A stretch of DNA of 64,000 bases from JAVVEG01 sp041751425 (GCA_041751425.1 JBGSXL010000004.1:1-64000), one strand, 5' to 3'. Numbered from the stretch's first letter, positions 34,777 through 44,149 are shown. The notes: generated by a model not told the origin, from the letters alone. Numbers and translations: made by a program.

Positions 34777-37032
34777 ATGACTGTTAACATCACCATCAAT
34801 AAAGACGGCACCGAGCAGATAAGCCTGAAGAGCTATTCGCAACAGGCCTACTTGAACTACTCCATGTACGTTATCAATGACCGGGCATTGCCGCATATTG
34901 GAGATGGTCTGAAACCTGTGCAGCGTCGCATCGTCTACGCGATGTCGGAGCTGAGTTTGAAGGCCTCTGCCAAGTTTAAGAAATCCGCGCGCACCATTGG
35001 CGATGTGATAGGTAAGTTTCACCCGCACGGCGACTCCGCGTGTTACGAAGCCATGGTGCTGATGGCGCAGCCTTTCAGTTACCGCTATCCGCTGGTTGAT
35101 GGCCAGGGGAACTGGGGTTCTCCCGATGATCCCAAATCTTTCGCTGCCATGCGTTATACCGAATCACGCTTGCAAAAATACGCAGATCTTTTGCTTTCAG
35201 AGTTGGGGCAGGGGACGGTAGAGTGGCGACCCAATTTCGATGGAACCATGGAAGAGCCGGAGATACTGCCGGCACGGGTGCCTAATGTATTACTTAATGG
35301 TGGCAGTGGTATTGCCGTGGGAATGGCCACCGATATTCCGCCGCACAATCTGCGCGAAGTGGTCAGTGCCTGCATTCATTTACTGGACAACCCTAATGCT
35401 ACTTTGACCGATTTGTGCGAACACATCAAAGGTCCGGATTTTCCGACTGAAGCGGAAATAATTACACCCGCGCACGAGATCAGGGAGTTATACGAAACGG
35501 GTAAAGGGTCGCTGAAAGCGCGCGCCGTTTACCATACTGAGAACGGGGATATCATTATCACTGCATTGCCTTATCAGGTTTCCGGTGCGAAAGTGCTGGA
35601 GCAGATAGCAGCGCAGATGAACAAGAAAAAACTTCCCATGGTGGTGGATCTGCGCGATGAGTCGGATCATGAAAACCCGACACGCATTGTCATAGTGCCC
35701 AAGTCCAATCGTGTTGACGCCGATGACCTGATGCTGCATTTGTTTGCTACTACAGACCTCGAAAAATCCTATCGTGCCAACTTCAACATGATTGGCATAA
35801 ATGGCAGGCCACAGGTTAAGGACATCAAGTCTCTACTACATGAGTGGCTGCAATTCCGTACAGTGACAGTGCGGCGCCGTTTGCAAAACCGTTTGGAGAG
35901 AGTTCTGGACCGGCTGCATCTGTTGGAAGGTTTATTGATAGCGTTTCTGAATATTGACGAAGTGATTCACATCATCCGCACGGAAGATAAGCCCAAGCCT
36001 GTTTTGATGGCGAGATTCAATTTGTCTGACCGGCAAGCCGAAGCCATTCTCGAATTGAAATTGCGCCACCTTGCCAAGCTGGAAGAGGTAAAAATCAAGG
36101 CGGAACAGGCAGAGCTGGATGACGAGCGCAAACGGCTTGAGTTGCTGCTGGGTTCTGCAACCCGTCTGAAAACATTGATCAAGAAAGAATTGACGGAAGA
36201 TGCAGAGGCGTTTGGCGATGATCGCAAGTCGGCAATCGTGCGGCGCACTGAAGCGCAGGCGTTCAGCGAAACCGAATTAATATCTACCGAGCCAGTAACG
36301 GTCGTGTTGTCAGAGCGCGGCTGGGCCCGGGCAGGCAAAGGACACGATCTGGACCCGGCAACGCTGCAGTATAAAGCTGGTGACAGTTTCAAGATGGCTG
36401 CACGCGGCAAGAGTAATCAGAATGCTATCTTCATCGACTCCACTGGCCGCAGCTACTCATTGGCATCACACAGCCTGCCCACAGCGCGCGGACAGGGTGA
36501 ACCGTTGACGGGGCGCCTGGCGCCTCCTTCTGGTGCAACTTTCGAGGCTGTGCTGATGGCGGATGACAAGCAACAGGTGTTGCTGGCCAGCGATGCCGGT
36601 TACGGATTTGTCGGAACTGTGGAAGATCTGCAAAGCAAGAACAAGGCAGGTAAAGCGGTGCTGAAGCTGTCCAAGGGCAGCAAGGTTATGCCGCCTGTTC
36701 TGGTTGCGGATTATCAGAACGATACGGTTGTCGCGGTAACAAACGAGGGCCGCATGCTCTCCTTCCCTCTGGCAGAGCTGCCGGTGCTGCCGCGCGGCAA
36801 GGGCAACAAGATCATCAGCATTCCAGGTGCGCGGGCGAGTGAGCGCCTGGAGTTCGTTGTAGCGCTGGCTGTGATCAGCGCAGGTGGCAGTATCAATATT
36901 CACGCTGGCAAACGTCATCTGGTGATGAAGGCAGCAGATCTGGCACACTATCTGGGTGAACGAGGGCGACGCGGCAACAAACTACCGCGAGGATTCCAAA
37001 ATGTTGATCGCATTGATGTCGTGGTGGATTAG
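34777..37032 (+). CDS. parC: DNA topoisomerase IV subunit A
   Basis: Strand-cutting subunit of topoisomerase IV, 751 residues (E. coli 752). The N-terminal winged-helix/tower region contains the quinolone-resistance segment HPHGDSACYEAM, with Ser and Glu at the positions of S80 and E84, so the wild-type sensitive form. The catalytic Tyr follows in FAAMRYTESRL. The C-terminal part carries beta-pinwheel repeats. It starts 106 bp after the penicillin-acylase gene, with the REP-like palindrome between them. Confidence 0.95.
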   Translation: MTVNITINKDGTEQISLKSYSQQAYLNYSMYVINDRALPHIGDGLKPVQRRIVYAMSELSLKASAKFKKSARTIGDVIGKFHPHGDSACYEAMVLMAQPFSYRYPLVDGQGNWGSPDDPKSFAAMRYTESRLQKYADLLLSELGQGTVEWRPNFDGTMEEPEILPARVPNVLLNGGSGIAVGMATDIPPHNLREVVSACIHLLDNPNATLTDLCEHIKGPDFPTEAEIITPAHEIRELYETGKGSLKARAVYHTENGDIIITALPYQVSGAKVLEQIAAQMNKKKLPMVVDLRDESDHENPTRIVIVPKSNRVDADDLMLHLFATTDLEKSYRANFNMIGINGRPQVKDIKSLLHEWLQFRTVTVRRRLQNRLERVLDRLHLLEGLLIAFLNIDEVIHIIRTEDKPKPVLMARFNLSDRQAEAILELKLRHLAKLEEVKIKAEQAELDDERKRLELLLGSATRLKTLIKKELTEDAEAFGDDRKSAIVRRTEAQAFSETELISTEPVTVVLSERGWARAGKGHDLDPATLQYKAGDSFKMAARGKSNQNAIFIDSTGRSYSLASHSLPTARGQGEPLTGRLAPPSGATFEAVLMADDKQQVLLASDAGYGFVGTVEDLQSKNKAGKAVLKLSKGSKVMPPVLVADYQNDTVVAVTNEGRMLSFPLAELPVLPRGKGNKIISIPGARASERLEFVVALAVISAGGSINIHAGKRHLVMKAADLAHYLGERGRRGNKLPRGFQNVDRIDVVVD

Positions 37033-37119
37033 TATCGTGTGCCGGTTACCTAGCATGGCACTTCGCTAGGTCAATTTGCCTGGAACCTGGTGATTATCTG
37101 GTTTGGCACTATGTCGGTC

Positions 37120-37280
37120 AGGGTACTGGGCGTACCGGGGGGCGGATCTGGCCATGTCGGGCTGAAAAATTCAGCGCTGCGGAACTCGCTTCGCTCAAAC
37201 AGTCCTCGCGACAACCCTGAATTTTTCAGCCCGACAAAGCATGGCCCTTATGATCCGCCCCCCGGCACGCCCAGCACCCT
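37120..37280. repeat. Family B foldback element 1 (long stem, conserved loop core)
   Basis: The left arm (37120-37174) and right arm (37217-37280) are reverse complements apart from two transitions and small insertions in the right arm; shared blocks include CCGGGGGGCGGATC and TCGGGCTGAAAAATTCAG. The 42-nt loop at 37175-37216 begins CGCTGCGGAACTCGCT and ends near CAGTCCTCGC. The same core, inverted, forms the loop of the element at 37515-37673, whose stem is unrelated. It lies 88 bp after parC; the sequence between the stop and the element (37033-37119) contains only a weak hairpin (37048-37054 with 37065-37071). Confidence 0.85.
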
Positions 37281-37514
37281 TCTGATTGAGTTCGCTACGG
37301 GATTTGTGACACTTTGCGCCCAAGGGCGATAGCGTCTGCGATTGAGATTGCGGCAGCTTTAGCAGTTACGTCAACGCTGACGATCGTAGCGGTAACTTCA
37401 GCCTCAACTTGGTGCGTAAACGTTCCGATTGATAGCGCCGCCGTCCGAATTCATGCAAGTCTTCCCGGGCATTCTACGTAGAATCTGCCACCATTGACCC
37501 CAATGCTTGCCAAA

Positions 37515-37673
37515 GCGAGGGCAGGGAGTGTGCCGTGGCGAACCTTCAGGCCGCGTCTAAGCTTTTCGGTTTAACGGGGTCAAGCGAGGACTGTCTGAGC
37601 GCAGCGAGTTCCGCAGCGCCCGTTAAACCGGAAAGCTTGCGGCCGTTCGCCATGGCACACTCCCTGCCCTCGC
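37515..37673. repeat. Family B foldback element 2 (inverted loop core, different stem)
   Basis: The left arm (37515-37579) and right arm (37618-37673) pair over about 60 nt with a few mismatches and small gaps; shared blocks are GCGAGGGCAGGGAGTGTGCC and GGTTTAACGGG. The loop at 37580-37617, read on the minus strand, is CGCTGCGGAACTCGCT and onward, identical to the loop core of element 1 over 35 nt apart from two bases. The 234-bp spacer between the two elements (37281-37514) holds no recognised gene, only a short palindrome ATTCTACGTAGAAT at 37471-37484. Confidence 0.85.
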
Positions 37674-37738
37674 GAATAGAAAGCACTGAAGCACCGAAGC
37701 CCCAAGACGATTTTGATTACGTAAAGTGTCGCACCGAG

Positions 37739-39115
37739 TCACTGCACTTGCAGCAAATGCTCCGCCTGATTATCGAGCAACGATTGCAGCCCGGGAGCCG
37801 CTTCCCTGATCGCGTACGTTGCAACCAACTGATCAATACTATGATCGAAAAACTCACTGAACGGCTCATAAGAAAACTGATTGTCACCACCAGCATGCGT
37901 AAGCGCCTGTTCGCTGAGTATCAGATTGTTTTTCTCCGCATTCTCACTCACACGTCGGGCAATAGAAATCGTATCACCGGCGATTGTGTAACGATTGCGC
38001 CCCAAAGGTGAAAGCACGCCAGTCAACAAATCACCACTGTGCAATCCCGCGTTAAACTGAAAACCGGGTAGCCCGTGTTTGCGTTGCATACTATCCAGTC
38101 TTGCCATCACGTTGAAAAAAAGCAATGCACTGCAGCAGGCATGGAACGCATGCTCCTCATCAATCTGGCGGGCACCGAAGCTGATCATGATGTCATCTTC
38201 CGTGCAAGTTTCGATATTGCCGTTATAAAGCTCCACAACTTGCGACAGATAAAAGTAGCAGGCATTGATCCGTGAAATACTGTCGCGACCGTTGCTGAGA
38301 CGCAACAGTTCCTGATAGTTGCTTATCTGTATGTGCAGCACAGACCCAAAAGTGACACCAGACCTGGCATCCTGATCATAGCCGCTTTCACTATCCAACA
38401 GTTGCTCGAACTCGTCAGGAAGAACGGGTCTGCCTTCCGCTCCGCGCACCAGCGTGTGCGCGAGTTTGTTGTACTCCTGAATGACGAAACCGACTTCATC
38501 ATTGCGTTCGGAAAACGGCGAAAGTTCGATAGCACCCTGGCGCATCTGTTGCATTCGGGTGGCGAGCGAGTTAAGGGGGAACGTTATGAAATGTTGCGCT
38601 AGCGCCATCGTCATCGTAACAGCCACAACAATCAGCAAGGCCATCGCGATCAGCATGAAATTGAAATTTCGCGTCACGCCTTCTTCAATGTAGCTCTGAT
38701 TCAGATTAATGCGAACATAGCCTGCCAGTGAACCTTGCAGAGCAATAGGGGCCACATAGCTGCCGAAAAATTGTTGCGGGTTTGTTGCGCCGGAACTGAT
38801 ACCCGTTCCGGCAATTGCGATAACCTGATCATCCACATTGAGTACAGCGGCCTGAGCGATGGCGGCGTCGCGAGTAAGTTGATTCAGCAAAACATTCATG
38901 CTTATGAGATCATTCGACAACACCAGTTCGGTAACCAGAATTGCAGTTTGCCGCGCCAGACTTTCGCCAAGATTATCGGCCTGCTGACGAAGTATGTTTT
39001 CCGTGTTGTAATTGGTAACGAGCCAGAAAACACACATAGCCAGCACAACAACAACCGAAGAGGTCAGCGAGAATTTGTGACCAATCTTAAGGGAGGAACC
39101 GGAGTGTGAGCTCAT
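37739..39115 (-). CDS. HAMP/class III cyclase-like membrane protein (probably degenerate)
   Basis: A 458-residue membrane protein. N-terminal membrane segment SLTSSVVVVLAMCVFWLVTN, a periplasmic domain of about 120 residues, a second segment NFMLIAMALLIVVAVTMTMA, a HAMP linker (PLNSLATRMQQMRQG), and a class III nucleotide-cyclase-like domain. In that domain the first metal-binding Asp is replaced by Gln (SVLHIQISNYQ), while the second (TEDDIMISFG) and the GDTISIARRVSENA block remain. It is therefore probably catalytically impaired. It starts 1 nt after the stop of the FimX-like gene, so translation is likely coupled. The frame opens further upstream, but that would overlap the neighbour by 100 nt. 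Confidence 0.78.
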   Translation of the reverse strand: MSSHSGSSLKIGHKFSLTSSVVVVLAMCVFWLVTNYNTENILRQQADNLGESLARQTAILVTELVLSNDLISMNVLLNQLTRDAAIAQAAVLNVDDQVIAIAGTGISSGATNPQQFFGSYVAPIALQGSLAGYVRINLNQSYIEEGVTRNFNFMLIAMALLIVVAVTMTMALAQHFITFPLNSLATRMQQMRQGAIELSPFSERNDEVGFVIQEYNKLAHTLVRGAEGRPVLPDEFEQLLDSESGYDQDARSGVTFGSVLHIQISNYQELLRLSNGRDSISRINACYFYLSQVVELYNGNIETCTEDDIMISFGARQIDEEHAFHACCSALLFFNVMARLDSMQRKHGLPGFQFNAGLHSGDLLTGVLSPLGRNRYTIAGDTISIARRVSENAEKNNLILSEQALTHAGGDNQFSYEPFSEFFDHSIDQLVATYAIREAAPGLQSLLDNQAEHLLQVQ

Positions 39116-39116
39116 G

Positions 39117-41213
39117 TTAAGAGAAAGACCGTAATGTAATTTCTTCATCCTGCATGAAAGTAAAATCCATATTGTCGCTGGGTTCCTGCAGACAATTTCC
39201 CTGCACCATATTAACATTCGCCTGCCACAATAACGGTAGCATTCCCATTTGGTCGATCATGGGTGCGATAACCTGTACTGAGCTGGCGTGCAACCTGCTG
39301 ATGATTAACTGCAGGGTTTCCAACTGTTTGGCATCTATGCCTAAATCCTGTATCAATGCCTTATCTAATTTTACGAAATGTGCATTCACCAACGCGAGGT
39401 GTCGGAACGGGTCCAGGCTGCATCCAAAATGAGTGACCGCCAGCTTGATGCCAATCTCCTGCAGTTGTCGGCTGAATTCAGAGGTTTTCTCGGGTGCACT
39501 GATGATATCAAGCTCACTGATCTGCAGAATCAATTGTTCAGTAGATTGTCGCAAAACATGCAGCTTATTCACCAACCAGGGTATCAAAGTGGCGCCTGTT
39601 ATGGAGTTCTGAGTCACATTTATTGTGAGACGCAGTTGTGGGGTATTGCGACTCTTCAACAGTTCCAGAGAGCTTAGTATTACCCACCTGTCAATCTCTT
39701 CCCCTAACCCGTGCTGATTAGCCATCTCAAGAAAATCGGGTGGATAAATGAGCTCAGAATCGTTGCCTGTACTATTGCGCATTCGAATGCGTATCTCATA
39801 ATGCTCCAAGCCGTCTGCCTTCAGGTTAACCACTGGCTGGAATGCCAATACGAAATCGCCGTTACTCAACGCGCCCTGCATACGCTTCAGAATTTCTTCC
39901 GGGGCAAGTTTTCTATTGCCGTCGCCATCGTAATTCAGTCTGCGCTGGTTCTTCTGCACACTTATGTTATACCTGGCCCTTCCTAAAATCACCTCGGCGT
40001 CACTTGCATCTGCAGTGACAGCTGCCGTACCGGAAATGGCAAACAATTGCAGGGTCTGTGGCACCAGAGGTTGCAGGTTGGCATTAATGGAGTCGTGGAG
40101 TGCCAACAGCCATTTTTTATCACGACTACTCAGTTCAGGAATTAGTACCGCCAACTCGTTACTTTGCAAACGACCTGCAACTGCGTCCGCGGGCAGAAGT
40201 TTCTGTAACAAACTGCCTATATCCCCCAGCAGCAGATTGGTTGCCGGTCTCCCCATCACCAAGGCTATCTCATCCATGTTCTGTAACTGAATTAGTAGCA
40301 ACGTGCTGCTCTTGCGTTCATACACGACATCACTGATAGCGTGTTCAATCTGTGCGTGCATACTGGAGCGGTTGAGCAGACCGGTAAGCAGATCGCGATT
40401 GTGTATCTGCCGCACAGCATTCTTCAGCTCCGTGTTGCCAGTGGCTGGACGAATAAACAATTGCAGCGCGCGTTCCCCCTCGTAGGGAACATTGGCACCA
40501 TCCATTATTGCATTGAATACGCGCCCATCCTTGCCTACTGCCTGAAATGCACAGCTGCGATTGTCGAGTTCACTCTGCTTGCGCAGGAATTCTTTTACCT
40601 TGGGGATATCGTCTTCTGCCACCAGGTTTAACAAAGGCGTGCTGATCATGTCTTCAGTAGAATGATATCCAAACAGATCCATATAAGCTGCGTTCGCATA
40701 AACATGCACACCATCATGTAAGTAACTGACGGCATCAGAGGCATTGGCCAGTAACAACTGATACCGTTTTTCCAGATCCTTCAGTGCAGCGGTTGCGCGA
40801 CGACCTGCGCGCAGTTCATGCAAGCGGGTCAGTTCCCGAGTGACAGTATGCAGCAAGCGATCGACCTGCAATTTGTCTTCGGTATCGGAAATATCCACCA
40901 CCTCATCCACACCGATGGCCAGCATGGCGGGCAGGTTGGGGGGAGAAGGCTGGCTGTGTAGCAGCAGCGCCGGAAACTCGTGGCGGCTTTGTAGTAGTAC
41001 TTCATTGAGTTCGGTAAACATCCCGGGGTCGCAGTCGATCAGCAACATCAGATCCCATTGCTGCTTGCCTATCAGTTCAGCAAGCTGAACACAGCTATCC
41101 GCTTTGCGGGCGAACACACTAAGACCAGATTTGCGTATCAGATTGACTACCTGCTCCGCATTAGCCCCGGAGGGTGCCAGAATCAGTATGTTGGTGACCG
41201 GGTTCTTATCCAT
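39117..41213 (-). CDS. FimX-like protein: receiver-like, PAS, degenerate GGDEF, degenerate EAL
   Basis: A 698-residue cytoplasmic protein with four domains: a receiver-like domain (1-130), a PAS domain (about 145-255, NASDAVSYLHDGVHVYANAA), GGDEF (about 270-420) and EAL (about 445-690). The GGDEF signature reads GRLQSNELAVLIP and the EAL signature reads YEIRIRM, so both catalytic motifs are lost. Pseudomonas FimX has this architecture, this length (about 691) and the same loss, and acts as a c-di-GMP receptor controlling type IV pili. pilT lies 1.8 kb away, which fits. The symbol is withheld because orthology was not tested. It is the upstream gene of the cyclase-like gene. Confidence 0.8.
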   Translation of the reverse strand: MDKNPVTNILILAPSGANAEQVVNLIRKSGLSVFARKADSCVQLAELIGKQQWDLMLLIDCDPGMFTELNEVLLQSRHEFPALLLHSQPSPPNLPAMLAIGVDEVVDISDTEDKLQVDRLLHTVTRELTRLHELRAGRRATAALKDLEKRYQLLLANASDAVSYLHDGVHVYANAAYMDLFGYHSTEDMISTPLLNLVAEDDIPKVKEFLRKQSELDNRSCAFQAVGKDGRVFNAIMDGANVPYEGERALQLFIRPATGNTELKNAVRQIHNRDLLTGLLNRSSMHAQIEHAISDVVYERKSSTLLLIQLQNMDEIALVMGRPATNLLLGDIGSLLQKLLPADAVAGRLQSNELAVLIPELSSRDKKWLLALHDSINANLQPLVPQTLQLFAISGTAAVTADASDAEVILGRARYNISVQKNQRRLNYDGDGNRKLAPEEILKRMQGALSNGDFVLAFQPVVNLKADGLEHYEIRIRMRNSTGNDSELIYPPDFLEMANQHGLGEEIDRWVILSSLELLKSRNTPQLRLTINVTQNSITGATLIPWLVNKLHVLRQSTEQLILQISELDIISAPEKTSEFSRQLQEIGIKLAVTHFGCSLDPFRHLALVNAHFVKLDKALIQDLGIDAKQLETLQLIISRLHASSVQVIAPMIDQMGMLPLLWQANVNMVQGNCLQEPSDNMDFTFMQDEEITLRSFS

Positions 41214-41434
41214 AGTTGTTGTGTTGTCCGGAGTCTGTAAATGTCCCTGAGGGATGACATGTTAAACCTCTTGTCGAACCATGGGAAACCTCAGATGGAG
41301 TGATATTGACATGATGTGCAAAAAAGCATGGTTTCTGCTACGGTTGTCGCAAATTTCAGCAGGGTGCTTTACTGCAGGTCAATACTGCTCCGGCGCACGC
41401 CACATGCCCCGCAATCGCCAGACAGGAGATCACA

Positions 41435-41743
41435 ATGAATTCGGAAAGTAATGACGCGATAAGGGCTAAGTCCCTGCGAGCCATTCGCAATGCAAAAAGC
41501 CGTTTGATTGTTTGTTTTTGCACCTTTCCTCTCTATGTGGTCGCAGTAAACGGTCTGTTACGCAACGGCAACGACATTACCGGTTTCATGCTGCTCTATA
41601 TGGCACTTTATGCAGGTTTTGGAATCAACGCCGCCGTCAAGCGCTGTCCGGAATGCCATGAACAATTCTTTGTAAAAGGCTATTTCCTTAATATATTCAC
41701 CAGCAAGTGTGCGCACTGCGGGCTTTCTGCTAAAACACAGTAA
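41435..41743 (+). CDS. Small membrane protein with a zinc ribbon
   Basis: A 102-residue protein I do not recognise. It has two hydrophobic segments (about 26-43, LIVCFCTFPLYVVAVNGLL, and 49-65, ITGFMLLYMALYAGFGI), then a C-terminal zinc ribbon with CPEC (residues about 72-75) and CAHC (about 93-96). A good ribosome binding site (CAGGAG, 7 nt ahead) supports the start at 41435. It stands alone between the divergent FimX-like gene and the NTF2-like gene. Such a layout suggests a membrane-anchored nucleic-acid or protein-binding ribbon, but no function can be given. Confidence 0.7.
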   Translation: MNSESNDAIRAKSLRAIRNAKSRLIVCFCTFPLYVVAVNGLLRNGNDITGFMLLYMALYAGFGINAAVKRCPECHEQFFVKGYFLNIFTSKCAHCGLSAKTQ

Positions 41744-41812
41744 AGCACAGCAGTAAGGTGATCTCAAAAATTTGACCCTGTTCATTCCATTGGTTTGCCT
41801 TGGGAGATACTG

Positions 41813-42274
41813 ATGATGCGGAATTTCACAACCAGTCTGTTATTGCTTGCCCTGCTGGGTTTTGCACCGATTCCCAGCCTGGCACAGTCTGACGATGCGC
41901 AGACAATTGCCGCAGCGACCGTTGCTTTGGATGAATTCATGCGCGCTTTCAATAGCCGGAATATGGATGCCTGGGCGGCATCACTCAACTATCCCCACGT
42001 TCGCTTTGCCAGCGGAGAAGTCACTATATACGACAGCGCAGAGGAGTTCGCTGCCCGCATACCGTTTGAAAATCTGGTGCGCACTGGCTGGGATCATTCA
42101 CATTGGATCAGCCGCGAGGTGAGTCTGGTATCCGCCGACAAGGTGCATTTCAACACAGTGTTTCAGCGCTTCAACAGCAATAACGAAGTCATTGGTACAT
42201 ATGAATCATTGTATATAGTGACGCTGGTAGATGGTCACTGGGGCACACAGGCTCGCTCCAGTCTGGCTCCTTAA
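41813..42274 (+). CDS. Exported NTF2-like protein
   Basis: A 153-residue protein with a signal peptide (SLLLLALLGFAPIPSLAQ, cleavage after LAQ) and an NTF2/SnoaL-like domain: DEFMRAFNSRNMDAWAASLN, then PHVRFASGEVTIYDSAEEFAA, then YESLYIVTLVDGHWGTQAR. These pocket-forming folds are used for many small-molecule reactions; the ligand is unknown. I chose the ATG at 41813 because GGGAG sits 7 nt ahead; a second ATG follows immediately. It converges on yggS with a 12-bp gap. Confidence 0.75.
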   Translation: MMRNFTTSLLLLALLGFAPIPSLAQSDDAQTIAAATVALDEFMRAFNSRNMDAWAASLNYPHVRFASGEVTIYDSAEEFAARIPFENLVRTGWDHSHWISREVSLVSADKVHFNTVFQRFNSNNEVIGTYESLYIVTLVDGHWGTQARSSLAP

Positions 42275-42286
42275 AAAGCACCGGTT

Positions 42287-42967
42287 TTAGCGGACACCGA
42301 ATATGGCAGTGCCGACGCGGATCATCGTGGAGCCTTCGGCAATGGCGGCCTCATAGTCGCCGCTCATGCCAATCGACAGCGTATCGAAGTACGGATAGCG
42401 GAATGACAACTCCCTGAACACTGCTCCCAGCGGCTTATAGACTTCGCGCTGCTTTGCATAATCACTACAGGGTGCGGGTATGGCCATGAGTCCTCTTAGC
42501 CGCAACCGCGGCAACTCATCAATAGCTGTGCACAGAGCGGACACCTCATTCAGGCTAATGCCGGATTTGCTCTCCTCCCGGGAAATATTTATCTGTATAC
42601 AGATGTTCAAAGGAGGCAAATTAACAGGGCGTTGTTCATTCAACCTGAAGGCTATTTTCGAGCGATCAACGCTGTGTACCCACTGGAAATGTTCGGCAAT
42701 ATCGCGGGTTTTATTGGATTGGATGGGGCCAATGAAGTGCCAGCTGATATCTTTTATGGCAACAGTGTCGATCTTCTCCAGCCCCTCCTGCACATAGTTT
42801 TCACCGAAGTCGCGTTGGCCACAGCTGTAAGCTTCGAGTATCCGTTCAGCACTATGGGTCTTGCTGACAGCCATAAGTTGAACGCTGCCGGCGCCACGCC
42901 CGGACAGCTGCACGGATTTGTCAATCTGCCCGCGAACGACCTGAATATTTTCTGCTATGCTTGGCAT
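42287..42967 (-). CDS. yggS: PLP homeostasis protein (YggS family)
   Basis: Pyridoxal-phosphate-binding protein that keeps free PLP and amino-acid pools in balance. The 226-residue alanine-racemase-like barrel shows the PLP lysine in LMAVSKTHSAERI, the FGENYVQEG motif, WHFIGPIQSNK and the phosphate-binding LSIGMSGDYEAAIAEGSTMIRVG. In Pseudomonas and relatives it lies divergent from pilT, exactly as here, with a 64-bp gap. No proC or yggT gene follows, unlike in those genomes. Confidence 0.93.
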   Translation of the reverse strand: MPSIAENIQVVRGQIDKSVQLSGRGAGSVQLMAVSKTHSAERILEAYSCGQRDFGENYVQEGLEKIDTVAIKDISWHFIGPIQSNKTRDIAEHFQWVHSVDRSKIAFRLNEQRPVNLPPLNICIQINISREESKSGISLNEVSALCTAIDELPRLRLRGLMAIPAPCSDYAKQREVYKPLGAVFRELSFRYPYFDTLSIGMSGDYEAAIAEGSTMIRVGTAIFGVR

Positions 42968-43031
42968 GGTTCCGCAAGTGCGTTCTGAAGAATATCGGCA
43001 TCGACATTAAACAATAACAGAGGCATAGACA

Positions 43032-44066
43032 ATGGATATTACAACCTTGCTGGGATTCAGTGTTAAACAGGGGGCATCGGATTTGCACCTTACCGCTGGC
43101 ATGCCACCATTGATTCGTGTTGATGGTGATATTCGCCCAATTAATGTCCCGGCCATGGATCACAAGGAAGTACATGGACTGATCTACGAGATCATGAATG
43201 ATAAGCAGCGCAAGGATTATGAAGAGTTCATGGAAACTGACTTTTCATTTGAAGTACCCGGTCTGGCGCGCTTCCGTGTTAATGCCTTCAATCAGAACCG
43301 AGGTGCGGGTGCAGTATTCCGAACCATTCCTTCCAAGGTGCTATCCATGGATGATCTCGGCATGGGGGCCGTGTTCAAGCAGATTTCCGATGTGCCACGG
43401 GGCCTGGTTGTAGTGACCGGGCCTACGGGTTCCGGCAAGAGTACAACGCTGGCGGCGATGATCGATTACATCAACAACAACCGCTACGAACACATCCTCA
43501 CTATTGAGGACCCGATAGAATTTGTACACCAGAGCAAGAAATGTCTGATCAATCAGCGTGAAGTGCATCGCGATACGCTGGGCTTTAATGAAGCGTTACG
43601 CTCAGCCTTGCGGGAAGATCCAGACATCATCCTGGTCGGCGAATTGCGGGACCTGGAAACCATTCGTCTGGCGCTGACTGCAGCGGAAACGGGCCACTTG
43701 GTATTTGGTACCTTGCACACCACGTCTGCTGCGAAAACCATCGACCGTGTTATCGATGTATTCCCTGCTGCAGAGAAGAGCATGGTGCGCTCCATGCTGT
43801 CGGAATCTCTGCAAGCGGTTATTTCGCAGGCGCTGTTGAAGAAGAATGGCGGCGGCCGTATCGCTGCGCACGAGATCATGATCGGCACACCAGCTATTCG
43901 AAATTTGATACGCGAGGACAAGGTGGCGCAGATGTATTCGGCCATTCAGACGGGTTCAAATGTTGGCATGAAGACGCTGGATCAATGCCTGAAAGAGCTG
44001 GTGCAGAAAGGCCTGGTCAGCAAAGAGGCTGCCCGCTCCAAGGCCAAAATGCCCGAAAGCTTCTAA
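43032..44066 (+). CDS. pilT: Type IV pilus retraction ATPase
   Basis: Hexameric ATPase that powers pilus retraction for twitching and DNA uptake. The 344-residue protein starts ITTLLGFSVKQGASDLHLTA and has the Walker A motif VTGPTGSGKSTTLAAM, the Asp box with LTIEDPIEFVHQ, Walker B region DPDIILVGELRDLET, the His box GHLVFGTLHTTSAAKT, and the AIRNLIRE motif conserved in PilT. pilU, which often follows pilT, is missing; the next feature is the IS1111-type insertion about 100 bp downstream. Confidence 0.95.
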   Translation: MDITTLLGFSVKQGASDLHLTAGMPPLIRVDGDIRPINVPAMDHKEVHGLIYEIMNDKQRKDYEEFMETDFSFEVPGLARFRVNAFNQNRGAGAVFRTIPSKVLSMDDLGMGAVFKQISDVPRGLVVVTGPTGSGKSTTLAAMIDYINNNRYEHILTIEDPIEFVHQSKKCLINQREVHRDTLGFNEALRSALREDPDIILVGELRDLETIRLALTAAETGHLVFGTLHTTSAAKTIDRVIDVFPAAEKSMVRSMLSESLQAVISQALLKKNGGGRIAAHEIMIGTPAIRNLIREDKVAQMYSAIQTGSNVGMKTLDQCLKELVQKGLVSKEAARSKAKMPESF

Positions 44067-44149
44067 GTAGCGGATGCCTTTATGGTTTATCGCTATTTTT
44101 TGGCAGGCACTCTGTAGATCGAGTTGGAGCCGGAAGGTAGTTCGAATCG

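Noticed and set aside
37535..38011. 158-codon plus-strand frame across family B element 2
   Set aside because: It spans the foldback stem and then runs antisense into the cyclase-like gene.
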